NCBI GenBank assembly: GCA_026707735.1
Contig: JAPOWH010000019.1
Span: 186,001-250,000, forward strand
DNA: 64,000 nucleotides
DNA from: Gammaproteobacteria bacterium
GTDB taxonomy: Bacteria > Pseudomonadota > Gammaproteobacteria > Pseudomonadales > Azotimanducaceae
Direction of reading: 5' to 3'
Below, piece after piece: positions 1-10,512 of the stretch. The position numbers were made by a program, and so were the translations under genes. Numbering within the stretch: the stretch's first letter is position 1; every line of letters starts with the position of its first letter. The notes beneath the pieces are model-generated. The model did no database searches, was not told the DNA's origin, and saw only the letters and a program-made list of their open reading frames with translations.

Positions 1-764
1 AGAAGCTCCAAAGCGCTGCGGACCGTCACGCCTCCCTCGTAGTCGCTCTCGAGTTGAGTTGCACCGATGACATAGTGCTCTCGGTCACGCGGCGCCACGT
101 AGAGACTGTACTTGGGATGCAGCAGGCGAACGGGTCGCGATAGTTCGACAGCGGGTGCGTGCAGGCGCACAACCTCTCCCCGCACAGCTCTAATTTCCGG
201 GTGGTTAGTTCCGACACCACGACAGTCCACTACAAGCTCGGCTTCCAACTCAAAAGGATCTACTTGAGTTTCATAGTAGATGTCGCCACATCGATTCTCC
301 AGTGCTCGAAGTAGCGCTCGATTGTCAAGCCATCCTTCCTCTTCCAAGTAAAGTGCGCGATTGAAGCGATGCGATAGACTGGGTTCGATTTCCTGTATCT
401 GGCTCTTGTGCAAAGGACGGAACGCAGTGACTCCATGTCTTCGGAGACTCGATTCAAACTTACGCAGCAAGTTTTCGTCATTAGGATGAGCCACGACGAC
501 GGAGCCGTCCAGACCATATGGCACCCTAAGCTCCTGTAGCCAGTTTGGCCATATGCGCAAACTCTCCTGTGCCAACCGCCAAACGATCTCGTTCGACTCT
601 GGACGTTCACTTTGCGCTGCTAGCATGGATGCTGCCACGTAGGCTGCACTGGTTGGATTGTCGTGTCGATCGCGTTCGTAGACGGTGACTTCATGATTCT
701 GAAGGGTGAGGCGCCAGCCAAGCAAGCGTCCAATAAGGCCTGCTCCGGCGACCTTAACTTCCAA
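1..764 (-). CDS. thiO: ThiO glycine oxidase, N-terminal part (cut by window edge)
   Basis: FAD-dependent glycine oxidase that makes iminoglycine for the thiazole half of thiamine. My reading of the minus strand gives 254 residues with no stop. The N-terminus has the dinucleotide-binding motif GAGLIGRLLGWRL, and a later stretch holds RGEVVRL and RLLHPKYSLYVAPR followed by HYVIGAT, the pattern of ThiO/DadA-type flavoproteins. There is no ATG near the start. A TTG at 764 gives MEVKVAGAG and lies two bases after the thiC stop, so the gene is translationally close to thiC and shares its riboswitch-led transcript. The C-terminus lies beyond base 1, where thiS and thiG would be expected by analogy with other bacteria. 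The function is well supported; the exact start is less so because of the rare TTG. Confidence 0.9.
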   Translation of the reverse strand, partial: MEVKVAGAGLIGRLLGWRLTLQNHEVTVYERDRHDNPTSAAYVAASMLAAQSERPESNEIVWRLAQESLRIWPNWLQELRVPYGLDGSVVVAHPNDENLLRKFESSLRRHGVTAFRPLHKSQIQEIEPSLSHRFNRALYLEEEGWLDNRALLRALENRCGDIYYETQVDPFELEAELVVDCRGVGTNHPEIRAVRGEVVRLHAPAVELSRPVRLLHPKYSLYVAPRDREHYVIGATQLESDYEGGVTVRSALEL

Positions 765-766
765 AT

Positions 767-2760
<1,994 letters not shown>

Positions 2761-2769
2761 AGTCTTCTT

Positions 2770-2798
2770 AGTATATAGCGAGACGTGTTGTCGTTTCA
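2770..2798 (-). promoter_or_regulatory. Probable promoter of the thiC riboswitch transcript
   Basis: On the minus strand a good -10 hexamer TATACT (2770-2775) is preceded after 17 bases by a weak -35, TGAAAC (2793-2798). Transcription would start about 2763, just before the first base of riboswitch stem P1. The position fits; the weak -35 limits confidence. Confidence 0.5.
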
Positions 2799-2904
2799 GT
2801 ATTTGCCTCTACAGCACCACACGACGGGCGAGGCAGCAAGCAAATCTGCGAGAATGTACGAGGCGTACATACTCCATTTGCTAGATTTGGGGAGAGAGAA
2901 CATC

Positions 2905-3171
2905 ATGCAGAATCGCGGCAATCTGTATGTGGCATCGGCTGGGCGAGTGATTTGCCTTCGCAAGAGCGACGGCAAGGAGCTTTGGAGAACCAAGTTGCCG
3001 AAGTTATTCAAGGACATAACCACGATTCTTGTTGAGGACGAAACCATCTTCGCTGCCACTCAGGGCGAGCTCTTTGCGCTGAATCCCAAGACGGGCAACG
3101 TCGACTGGCAAATGCCGCTAAAGGCGGGAGCAGGCGTATGCATTCTTGGCAGCGATGCACCTTCGGCCTAG
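2905..3171 (+). CDS. Miniature PQQ-repeat protein, copy 1
   Basis: An 88-residue protein that looks like one or two blades of a PQQ-type beta-propeller: NLYVASAGRVICLRKSDGKE, then LWRTKLPK, then IFAATQGELFALNPKTGNV and DW. Such repeats normally occur seven or eight together in BamB-like proteins, so a protein this short would have to oligomerise or bind a partner. The frame is open further upstream, but the ATG at 2905 has a purine-rich site GGGGAGAGAGAA in front and aligns with the start of the next gene. No signal peptide is visible, suggesting a cytoplasmic protein. It is clearly paralogous to 3214-3579. The precise function is unknown. Confidence 0.75.
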   Translation: MQNRGNLYVASAGRVICLRKSDGKELWRTKLPKLFKDITTILVEDETIFAATQGELFALNPKTGNVDWQMPLKAGAGVCILGSDAPSA

Positions 3172-3213
3172 TCGGTTAGATGTATAGACGTTGACATAGG
3201 CAGGCAACGAAAC

Positions 3214-3579
3214 ATGCAGGATAGAGGCAATCTCTATGCCGGAATAAGTCGGTGGGTCATATGCGTCCGCAAGCAAGATGGCAAGGAACTCTGGAGAACT
3301 AAGTTGCCCAAGCGTTCCTCTATCACAACGATTCTGATTGAGGAAGAATCAGTCTTTGCCGCCGCGGCAGGTATAGTCTACGCAATGAATCCCCGATCCG
3401 GCGACATTAGGTGGCAAAGTGCGCTAGGGGTAGGGCGCGGAGTTTGCATTCTCGGAAACGAGTCGCAAACCGGTATAGCGACTGCTATCCAGGCCACACA
3501 AGCCGCACAGGCCGCTGCAACAAGCGCTGCTGCGGCCGCAGCAGCCGCGGGCGCGGTGGTCGCAGCAACGTCAACCTAG
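3214..3579 (+). CDS. Miniature PQQ-repeat protein, copy 2, with Ala-rich tail
   Basis: A 121-residue tandem paralog of the gene at 2905-3171. The first 85 or so residues match closely, sharing RGNLY, VIC, DGKELWRTKLPK, ITTIL, and the terminal GVCILG. After this the protein adds a tail of about 35 residues built almost only of Ala, Thr and Gln, with a run of eight alanines. The tail is absent from copy 1. No signal peptide or membrane segment is seen. The 42-base gap from copy 1 suggests co-transcription after local duplication. The repeat resemblance is clear; the role is not known. Confidence 0.7.
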   Translation: MQDRGNLYAGISRWVICVRKQDGKELWRTKLPKRSSITTILIEEESVFAAAAGIVYAMNPRSGDIRWQSALGVGRGVCILGNESQTGIATAIQATQAAQAAATSAAAAAAAAGAVVAATST

Positions 3580-3627
3580 TTTGTGCAGTTGCGATATGAC
3601 CCTGTGATAGCGAAATTGGACCCGCGA

Positions 3628-4974
3628 CTAATGCTTCTGCGCTCTCGGTAGCGGAATCTGAAAGCGTCCGAGCGTGGATTCCATGGTCGGCTTGCTAAGG
3701 CGGATGCGCTCGTTGCTGAGAAGCATCGAGAAGATGAAGCCGAGGCTGAGAAACAGCACGCCAATCAAGAAGCAGTAGATCACTACGCGATTGGGATAGT
3801 TGTCCTTGAGGTACCCCACGTAGAGCGGGCCAATGATTCCCGCAAACGACCACGCGGTCAGTATCAGTCCGTATAGTGTGGACATCTTCTTCTGGCCGAA
3901 CACGTCTAGCACAAAGGAGGGCATGGTCGCGAACCCGCCTCCGAAACACAGCATGATGTAGCACACTAGCGCAGAGAAAATCCACGGGTCCCGCTCGGTC
4001 ATGAGAATGCCAAAGACAACCGTTTGGCTGGCTAGCAGAATTCGAAAAACCATGACTCGGCCGATGTGGTCGGACAGTAGACCCCATAGCAGACGACCAA
4101 CACCGTTGCAGACCGAGCTGACTGCGATCAGGTTCGCGCCATAGATTGCTAGCACCTCCGGCTCAACTGTAGCATCCGTCAATTTCCAGACGTCCTGAAG
4201 CAATGGTGATTGGAAGCTGATCACAGAGATACCGGCCGCAATGTTGAAGAAGAAGATAAGCCACATGATGATGAACTCGTACGAGCTCACGCACTTGCGT
4301 ACGTAATCGGGACGGTCTTCTTCGGTGGCGGGAGCGCTGGCTTGCTCCAGCGGCGTCATCCGGGTTGCTTCGACGCGAGGAGGATTGGTTACAAAGAGAC
4401 TCGACGGCAGCAGAATGCAGGAGAAAAGGACGCCAAGCAGCAGAAAAACCTGTGGCAGGTTCTCTTCGGTATGCACAAGAAGTGCGGGAGCCAACAACTT
4501 GCTGAGGAACAGCGCGCCCAATCCGAATCCCATCACAACCAGGCCGGTTGAAAGACCTTTGTGCTCGGGGAACCAATTGGCTACCGTGGCCACAGGCACG
4601 ACATAGCCAAATCCTAGCCCCGTGCCACCTACGAAGCCATAGCCGAACAGGAACATCGCCAAGTTGTCGTTTTGTAGTGCCCAGCTAGCAATGAAGTACC
4701 CGCTACAGAAAAGAACGCTGCCTGCAACCGCGAGTTTTCGCGGGCCCAGCTTTGGGAGCATCATGCCAGCCCATGCGGCTGACAACCCTAGCGAGAAAAT
4801 GGTCAGTCCGAAAGAAATCGATGTGTCTGTGAACGACCAGTCGAGGTGGTCGACAAGCAGTACTTGGAAGAAGCTCCAAGCGTAGACCGTGCCAAAGCAC
4901 AGATGAAGAAGAATGCAGAGCATTCCTCGCCCAATGCGTGAGATTGAGAAAGACAGGTTGTCCGCAGAAGCCAC
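3628..4974 (-). CDS. MFS transporter of the oxalate/formate antiporter (OFA) family
   Basis: A 448-residue major facilitator with about twelve membrane helices. The N-terminal pattern (FGTVYAWSFF, GLTIFSLGLSAAWAG, GYGFVGGTGLGFGYVVPVA, WFPEHKGLSTGL) is typical of the OFA group, which moves small carboxylates. The second half contains LLWGLLSDHIGR and the closing segment GIIGPLYVGYLKD. The likely start is the GTG at 4974, preceded by an AGAGGT site, and it lies 14 bases after the stop of the sensor-like gene, so the genes at 7025 to 3628 look like one transcript. The substrate cannot be told from sequence; the neighbours suggest a small organic acid. Confidence 0.85.
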   Translation of the reverse strand: MASADNLSFSISRIGRGMLCILLHLCFGTVYAWSFFQVLLVDHLDWSFTDTSISFGLTIFSLGLSAAWAGMMLPKLGPRKLAVAGSVLFCSGYFIASWALQNDNLAMFLFGYGFVGGTGLGFGYVVPVATVANWFPEHKGLSTGLVVMGFGLGALFLSKLLAPALLVHTEENLPQVFLLLGVLFSCILLPSSLFVTNPPRVEATRMTPLEQASAPATEEDRPDYVRKCVSSYEFIIMWLIFFFNIAAGISVISFQSPLLQDVWKLTDATVEPEVLAIYGANLIAVSSVCNGVGRLLWGLLSDHIGRVMVFRILLASQTVVFGILMTERDPWIFSALVCYIMLCFGGGFATMPSFVLDVFGQKKMSTLYGLILTAWSFAGIIGPLYVGYLKDNYPNRVVIYCFLIGVLFLSLGFIFSMLLSNERIRLSKPTMESTLGRFQIPLPRAQKH

Positions 4975-4988
4975 GCAGGTCTACCTCT

Positions 4989-5732
4989 TTAAGCCGACGG
5001 AGTCCCTGACGGCTCGCCGAGTTTGTTTGGGTCGGACACGGTAGAGAAGTATTGGTACAGGCGAGCTAAGTCGCCGGCCTCATCCTTGCGTTCCAGCAGC
5101 TTTCTATACTTTTCTTGGTCGACCGGTTCGTGTTTGGCCAAGTCAACAGCGTAGGATTGGAGCATCTCAATAGGTTTGGATGCGAAGTTCACAAACCATA
5201 TCGCTGCGAATATCCCAATGAAGAAGACGATGGCAATCAAATACACCTGCGCTCCGATGGCTGCCTGGATCTTCATCGAAACCGACTTGAGGTCCATTCC
5301 GATGTGTACAGCTCCTGCAACGCCTGCAAGAATGGGGCTTGCCACCTCGACAAAGTCGCCCATGCCTCGAATGGTGCGTTGCACGGTATCGGTTTTGGTG
5401 ACATCGCTATCGATGATCGACTGCGGGATACCTGGAACGAAAGTATGGGCAAGAAACTCGCCGCTCTCATTTGTGATGTAGATGTAGCTGATCCCCTCAT
5501 TCCCAACGAATTGGTCAATCAGGGATTGAAGAGTCGACAGGTCGCGATTGAGAATGATGTCGACACTGGAATTTGCAATTGTGCGGGCATTTCCCTTGCT
5601 GTTCGATTCGTACTCCCTGAACAGGTGACTATCGACAGCGTTGATGCTGAGTACTGAAGTGGATATGCCAATCAGTCCGAAGAGCGCAATGATCCCGAAC
5701 ACGGTCTTTTGAAATAGTTTTGTGATCTTCAT
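4989..5732 (-). CDS. Membrane protein with Cache-like periplasmic domain and HAMP-like end, no output domain
   Basis: A 247-residue protein with an N-terminal helix (residues 10-30), a periplasmic region of about 130 residues and a second helix near 165-187, followed by a short cytoplasmic segment. The periplasmic part contains ISYIYITNESGEFLAHTFVP and GAVHIGMDLKSV, as in Cache sensor domains. The stretch after the second helix resembles HAMP (FASKPIEMLQSYAVDLAK). No kinase, cyclase or methyl-accepting domain follows; the protein ends within about 60 residues. The ATG at 5732 abuts the stop codon of the binding-protein gene. It probably senses a ligand with that binding protein, but this is inference. 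Confidence 0.7.
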   Translation of the reverse strand: MKITKLFQKTVFGIIALFGLIGISTSVLSINAVDSHLFREYESNSKGNARTIANSSVDIILNRDLSTLQSLIDQFVGNEGISYIYITNESGEFLAHTFVPGIPQSIIDSDVTKTDTVQRTIRGMGDFVEVASPILAGVAGAVHIGMDLKSVSMKIQAAIGAQVYLIAIVFFIGIFAAIWFVNFASKPIEMLQSYAVDLAKHEPVDQEKYRKLLERKDEAGDLARLYQYFSTVSDPNKLGEPSGTPSA

Positions 5733-7025
5733 TTATGTAAACGAGCCCTTCCAATCTCGCAATGGCACGAAAACGCCATCTTGAACAACGGTGTAGTAAA
5801 CCCTGTCGAGTCCCTGTCGACGGTTTGCGCTGAAAGAAACACTCTCCCCAATGCCAAGGTCGAACTCATTGATGGAAAACACTGCGGATTCCAGATCGGC
5901 GCGCGTGGGACTAGGTCCGACGCGGCGAAGAATCTCGGTCATGAGCTTGGCGTTGAGAAACCCTTCCAAGCTTACGAAGCTTCGGTCGAAGGTTGCATAC
6001 TGTTCGTCATCGAATTCAACCGGCACTTCCGGAGCGTATTGCTCCATGAATGAATCGTATTCGACAACTCCAGGCAACGTGTCGTCCGTATAGCTAGGAA
6101 CCACCTGCGAGTTCACGAGGAACTTCGTGTAATCCCCACTGTTTTCCTGAGAGTCATCGATCAATTTCAGGAGATTCTCGCTACCCACAAACGAAACGTT
6201 CGCGATGGGAACCTGCAGTTCTCGATCGATGGCATCGCGCAGAAAAGCCGCACATGCCGCGTATGCCCCAATGCAGACAATTGCCTTGGGTTGAGAGGCC
6301 TTGAGAATCTCAACCTGGTCACGCAGATTCGAAGTGAATTTCGTTCCGCGCCGATATGTAGCTTCGCCGACTATGTTCAGGTTATATTTGGCAAGCGCAT
6401 TGCGCACTCCCTCCCAACCACTTCTGCCGTAGGCGTCAGCCTGATAGAACACGCCGATCCTATCCCGACCTATCCCTACAAAGTTGTCGACGAGTCCCTC
6501 GGTTTCTTGACGATAGGAAGCTCGCAAATTGAATGCGAAATCGCCATAGGGAAATTCTCTTTGCGGTTGCGCTCCCGTAAAGGGGAACATGAGCATGAAC
6601 TTGCGATCCTGAAACTTCTTCAGAAGCGGCAATACGCGCGTAACCGTTGGCGTGCCCACATATCCGAACAACGCGAAAACATCGTCCTCGACCATGAGAC
6701 GAGTCGTGTTGGTCACGGCGGGATCGGGTTGGTAGCCGTCGTCGTAGAGTTTGAGGACTATATTCCGACCAAACAACCCGCCCTGTTCGTTGATGTGCGA
6801 GAAATAGGCCATCGACCCTCGGTACAGCTCAATTCCCAGCCCTCGGGAGGGACCTCTGAAGGCAGCAGAGGTTCCCAAAACGATCTCGGTGTCGCTCACC
6901 CCCTCCAAATGGGATGCTTGGCCCAAGAGCTTGCTACCCATGAATGGGGCAACAGCTGTGGCTGCGATAGCGGATTTGACGAAGCTACGTCGAGAAAGTG
7001 GTCTTGTCGAGTTGCTTGATGTCAT
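5733..7025 (-). CDS. Type-1 periplasmic binding protein (branched-chain amino acid type) with Tat signal
   Basis: A substrate-binding protein of the Peripla_BP_6/LivJ class. From the ATG at 7025 the N-terminus has a twin-arginine motif, SRRSFVKSAIAATAVAP, so it should be exported folded. The mature part has GTSAAFRGPSRGLGIELYRG, YDDGYQPDPAV, DDVFALFGYVGTPT and IGVFYQADAYGRSGWEGV, standard for the family. A TTG nine codons upstream is another possible start. No ABC permease or ATPase gene is adjacent. It instead sits between a TPP enzyme and a Cache-like membrane protein followed by an MFS carrier. This suggests a sensory rather than an ABC-uptake role, but that is inference. Confidence 0.85.
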   Translation of the reverse strand: MTSSNSTRPLSRRSFVKSAIAATAVAPFMGSKLLGQASHLEGVSDTEIVLGTSAAFRGPSRGLGIELYRGSMAYFSHINEQGGLFGRNIVLKLYDDGYQPDPAVTNTTRLMVEDDVFALFGYVGTPTVTRVLPLLKKFQDRKFMLMFPFTGAQPQREFPYGDFAFNLRASYRQETEGLVDNFVGIGRDRIGVFYQADAYGRSGWEGVRNALAKYNLNIVGEATYRRGTKFTSNLRDQVEILKASQPKAIVCIGAYAACAAFLRDAIDRELQVPIANVSFVGSENLLKLIDDSQENSGDYTKFLVNSQVVPSYTDDTLPGVVEYDSFMEQYAPEVPVEFDDEQYATFDRSFVSLEGFLNAKLMTEILRRVGPSPTRADLESAVFSINEFDLGIGESVSFSANRRQGLDRVYYTVVQDGVFVPLRDWKGSFT

Positions 7026-7207
7026 TCCAATATAGCTACTTCGCCGACCCAATAATCCTGCGTTCTCTATATCCGGGATTCAACGTAGTTGCCAATCAAC
7101 TTGAGTACTCTCCATACTCCGCTGTAAATGATATGCGTTCCTACGCATTTGAATGTTTTCCTAGCCAGCTGATCCGTGAAATGTCTGTACTCAAAGGCTA
7201 GATTCAA

Positions 7208-8854
7208 CTACGCGTCTGCAAATCGTTCTGGCGCTCTCGAGTCTTCCGCACGCGTTCGCACATCGATTAACACCGTTCGACCTTGTCCATTGAGAATCTT
7301 TGCGCTCTGCAGAGCAGGCGCCATTTCGTCAGCCTTGGAAACTCGTATCCCTTCCGCGCCCATCGCAATGGCTAGGGCGGCGTAATCTCCATTCATGTGT
7401 GAGACACCGAATTTCTCGCGAGCAGTTGGAAAGCCACCAGGATAAGTTGCCATGATGCCGTTGTTCAACACAATGGTCGTGATGGGAATCTCTGCTCTCG
7501 CAGAGGTTTCGATGTCGAGTCCCGACATTCCAAATGCGCCATCGCCCATGAGATTAACGCACATGCGATCTGGCATTCCCATCTTTGCGCCGATCATGAG
7601 AGGTATGGAAAATCCCAAGTGAGTTGATTTTCCCCACCCTATATAGCTATGCGGTGTCGTTGCTTGATAGAAGGGCACGATCTGATCTCGTGGAGCCCCC
7701 GCGTCGTGGGTGACGATTGAATTCTCACCGTCGAGATTCTTGTTCATCTCGTGTATCACTCGATATGGAGAAAGCGGTTCGTCGTCGTTGGTGAGATACG
7801 GCTGCCACTTGGCCATCCAAGCACTTTTGATGTCGTGGATGCGTGAAGCTGTACCACGGTCGCGATTGCTCTCTCCGTAAATTCCCTTGAGTTGGTCAAT
7901 TAGGGCTTCCAATGTCAGTTTGGCGTCGCCAACCAGCGCGATATCTACGGGAACATCCTTGTTGACCTCTTCGTGGTCGATCACCGAATGGATGACGAAT
8001 TTATCAGGTCCGAGTCTTTGGGCATAGGGTGAAGATGTGAGGGAAGCTCCGATCGCGAGGACAATATCGCATTCACGCAACCAGTGTCGCGCTGGTCCCG
8101 TGGTAGTAGATCCTCCTGCGCCTACAGACAAAGGATGCCGTTCGTCGATGGCAGACTTACCCGGCATGGTGGTGAATACCGGAATATCCAGCAGCTCAGC
8201 AAGCGCTTGCAGTTCTTTCGTAGCCCCTGCGTTCAAGACACCTGATCCAGCCCAAATGATTGGATCATTGGCTTCAGCGAGTTTCGCTGCCGCGTCCTTT
8301 ATTGCACTGGCTGACGGCATGTAGTCTGCTGGAACGGGTGTGTTGTACGGCGGTGCGCTGTCAGGAATTTCCTGGGAGCACACATCCGCAGGCATTTCGG
8401 CGACAACCGGTGCGGGTCTTCCTGTTCGCAACGCATGAAAGGCGCGTCGCATCACTGTATTCGTTTGATCGGGCCGAGTGATGAGTTCCGCATGCTTGAC
8501 TACTGCTTCCCATGTCCTGCTCGCAACAAAGTTGGGACGCACGAAGAGCATGCTTAACGGGTTTCCTCCAGGAAGCACCAAAATCGGCACATTGTCTGCG
8601 TTGGCTTGAGCGAGGCCGCCAACCGAGTTCTCCGCGCCCGCCTGCGATTGCATTAATACCGTGCCGAATTTCTTGCGATTGGATACCCTGGAATAGCCGT
8701 CTGCGGCCATCACTGCACCACGTTCGTGTCGAAAGGCAACGGGACGAATTCCCTGTTTGGCAACAGCTTCAATCAATGGATTTGATGGATAGCAGGAGAC
8801 CCACTCGATTCCCTCCTGCTTCAGGATCTCGGCGATCCGATCGTTGCAATTCAT
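7208..8854 (-). CDS. Thiamine pyrophosphate-dependent enzyme, acetolactate synthase-like
   Basis: A 548-residue enzyme of the IlvB/POX fold. The N-terminal domain has the catalytic glutamate E44 in RHERGAVMAADGYSR, which activates the cofactor. The central domain has the nucleotide-fold pattern NDPIIWAGSGVLNAGA. The C-terminal domain carries the TPP/metal motif GDGAFGMSGLDIETSA followed by the NN pair in TTIVLNNGIMATYPGG. It does not look like a biosynthetic acetolactate synthase, and no small regulatory subunit is nearby. Substrate is unknown; decarboxylases, lyases and carboligases share these motifs. It is separated by 182 bases from the binding-protein gene and points the same way, so a link to a 2-oxo acid handled by this cluster is plausible. 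Confidence 0.85.
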   Translation of the reverse strand: MNCNDRIAEILKQEGIEWVSCYPSNPLIEAVAKQGIRPVAFRHERGAVMAADGYSRVSNRKKFGTVLMQSQAGAENSVGGLAQANADNVPILVLPGGNPLSMLFVRPNFVASRTWEAVVKHAELITRPDQTNTVMRRAFHALRTGRPAPVVAEMPADVCSQEIPDSAPPYNTPVPADYMPSASAIKDAAAKLAEANDPIIWAGSGVLNAGATKELQALAELLDIPVFTTMPGKSAIDERHPLSVGAGGSTTTGPARHWLRECDIVLAIGASLTSSPYAQRLGPDKFVIHSVIDHEEVNKDVPVDIALVGDAKLTLEALIDQLKGIYGESNRDRGTASRIHDIKSAWMAKWQPYLTNDDEPLSPYRVIHEMNKNLDGENSIVTHDAGAPRDQIVPFYQATTPHSYIGWGKSTHLGFSIPLMIGAKMGMPDRMCVNLMGDGAFGMSGLDIETSARAEIPITTIVLNNGIMATYPGGFPTAREKFGVSHMNGDYAALAIAMGAEGIRVSKADEMAPALQSAKILNGQGRTVLIDVRTRAEDSRAPERFADA

Positions 8855-8912
8855 GCACCGCCCCTAGCTGCATGCTCGTTGAAGCATTGTAAGCAGTGGG
8901 TCTGCTACATTC

Positions 8913-9854
8913 ATGGCTTCACAATCGAGGACTAAGGCATTGACTTCTCGCATTCCATTGTTGATCGACACTGACGCAAACAACGAACTCGATGATCAAC
9001 ACGCCCTTGCATACGCCTTCTTCAATAGGGACATATTCGATATCGTCGGAGTCACAGTGAACAACACTCCTCTGGGCGATGGCATTGACGGTCAATATAG
9101 CGAGGCACAACGCATCATGCACCTGTGCGATTGCCTTGACCAGATCCCTCTTGCTCGAGGTGTCGAAGGTAATTTGAAGGAAGTTTTGCCGACTGTTGGA
9201 GACAGTGAACACGATGGTTTTGCTGGCGTGGACTTTATCGTCGATTGTGCCCGGAGTTCTAGAGAGCAAACCCTAGTTCTAGTTGCCATCGGGAAGCTCA
9301 CCAACGTTGCACTGGCGCTGGCCAAGGCTCCCGACATCGCTTCCCGCATACGCTTGGTTTGGCTGGGCAGCAACTATCCCTACCCTGGCGAATACAACCT
9401 GTGGTCGGATCCTGACGCTGTGAGCTACTTGCTTAGTTCTACGATCAATTTTGAGATTGTGACGGTGCGGTATCGCGAGACTACGGGCGCCACCGCTGTT
9501 AGTGTGGAAGGCACTGAGATTGCGAGGCGTATGAAAGGAGCCGGACCTAAAGTTTCCGCTATCGGAGGTCGGCACGGAGGAATGTTCTCAACGTTCGGGG
9601 ACTACAGCATTTCGCTGTTCGAACACGTGAACTTGTCGCGAAGGCCGCTGTTCGACGTTGTTGCCGTCGCCGTTGTCAAGGAACCGACATGGGGTCGCTA
9701 CTCGACCATTCCGGCTCCGGAGCTCGAAAACCTTGAATGGGTTGAGAGTCGAAGTGCATCTCGCCACATTGGGATCTGGGAGAACTTTGAGCGAGACGCC
9801 ATCCTTGAAGACTTCTTTAGTTCTTGCCGGAGCCCAAGACTTGGGAGCATGTAG
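8913..9854 (+). CDS. Nucleoside hydrolase-like protein (variant metal-binding motif)
   Basis: A 313-residue protein related to inosine-uridine nucleoside hydrolases, which cut the N-glycosidic bond of ribonucleosides. The N-terminal calcium-site motif reads DTDANNELDDQHALAY in place of the usual DTDPGxDDAxA. Later parts include VALALAKAP, RLVWLGSNYPYPGEYNLWSD and PDAV, which match the family. An insertion of two residues in the first motif separates it from classical IunH/RihA enzymes, so the leaving group may not be a standard base. It is divergent from the TPP enzyme and convergent with tenI. The fold is secure; the substrate is not. Confidence 0.8.
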   Translation: MASQSRTKALTSRIPLLIDTDANNELDDQHALAYAFFNRDIFDIVGVTVNNTPLGDGIDGQYSEAQRIMHLCDCLDQIPLARGVEGNLKEVLPTVGDSEHDGFAGVDFIVDCARSSREQTLVLVAIGKLTNVALALAKAPDIASRIRLVWLGSNYPYPGEYNLWSDPDAVSYLLSSTINFEIVTVRYRETTGATAVSVEGTEIARRMKGAGPKVSAIGGRHGGMFSTFGDYSISLFEHVNLSRRPLFDVVAVAVVKEPTWGRYSTIPAPELENLEWVESRSASRHIGIWENFERDAILEDFFSSCRSPRLGSM

Positions 9855-9879
9855 CAACACTTATCACAAGCACTTGCTC

Positions 9880-10512
9880 CTATTGACGCGAAACGCTGTT
9901 CAGGTACAGTTCAATTGCTGAGGCCGCATCAGGTGTGTCCATGACACCGGACAAGGTGGCGATCCCATGTGCGCCCGCATCGATGCACGAACCACAGTTT
10001 GCAGGCGTAACACCACCGAGCGCGAAAACCGGAACGCTACTTGCATGACAAAGCGAACGCAGTCTCTTCAGTCCAATTCCCCTTGTTGCCTTCCAAGACG
10101 AGCTAAATACCGGCGAACACAATGCGGCGGTGATTGGCAATTCTTGTGCGATTTCTAGTTCTGACAGGTTATGCACAGCCGCGGAAAGGAAACTGAGATT
10201 GCCGATTGAAGTCGATTCGTTTTGGATCTCTCGCTGAGGCAGGTGGGCTCCCCAATAACCGAGCTCTTGCGCATAACGCGAGCTTCCGTTGAGGATTGCC
10301 CTGCAATTGGGTCCGAGGATGTCGAGCGCTTGTTGTGCGAGCGACAAATATTCGACTTCATCGCTGTTTTTGATCCGTACTTGTACCGCAACGTGTTTGG
10401 TTTGGGAGCAAGGGGCAAACTGGTGCAATACTTCGATCCATTTTCGCCGATTACCGATGAACCCATAGTCCGCTACGGCAATGAGCACAGGCAATTCATC
10501 ACAGGTCAACAC
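9880..10512 (-). CDS. tenI: TenI-like thiazole tautomerase / ThiE paralog
   Basis: A 210-residue TIM-barrel protein of the ThiE/TenI superfamily. It keeps the dipeptide VH within LSFLSAAVHNLSELE, where TenI has its catalytic histidine. It also has CSPVFSSSWKA and the phosphate-binding end VFALGGVTPANCGSC, then DAGAHGIATLSGV. It lacks the substrate-binding residues expected of a true ThiE, for example the YREK motif of the neighbour. TenI converts the thiazole tautomer into the form used by ThiE. The start overlaps the end of thiE by seven bases, so the genes are co-translated. A second condensing enzyme is a less likely alternative. Confidence 0.75.
   Translation of the reverse strand: MLTCDELPVLIAVADYGFIGNRRKWIEVLHQFAPCSQTKHVAVQVRIKNSDEVEYLSLAQQALDILGPNCRAILNGSSRYAQELGYWGAHLPQREIQNESTSIGNLSFLSAAVHNLSELEIAQELPITAALCSPVFSSSWKATRGIGLKRLRSLCHASSVPVFALGGVTPANCGSCIDAGAHGIATLSGVMDTPDAASAIELYLNSVSRQ

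Noticed and set aside
6291-7019. Open frame of 242 codons on the plus strand
   Set aside because: It lies fully inside the binding-protein gene and has shadow-frame composition.
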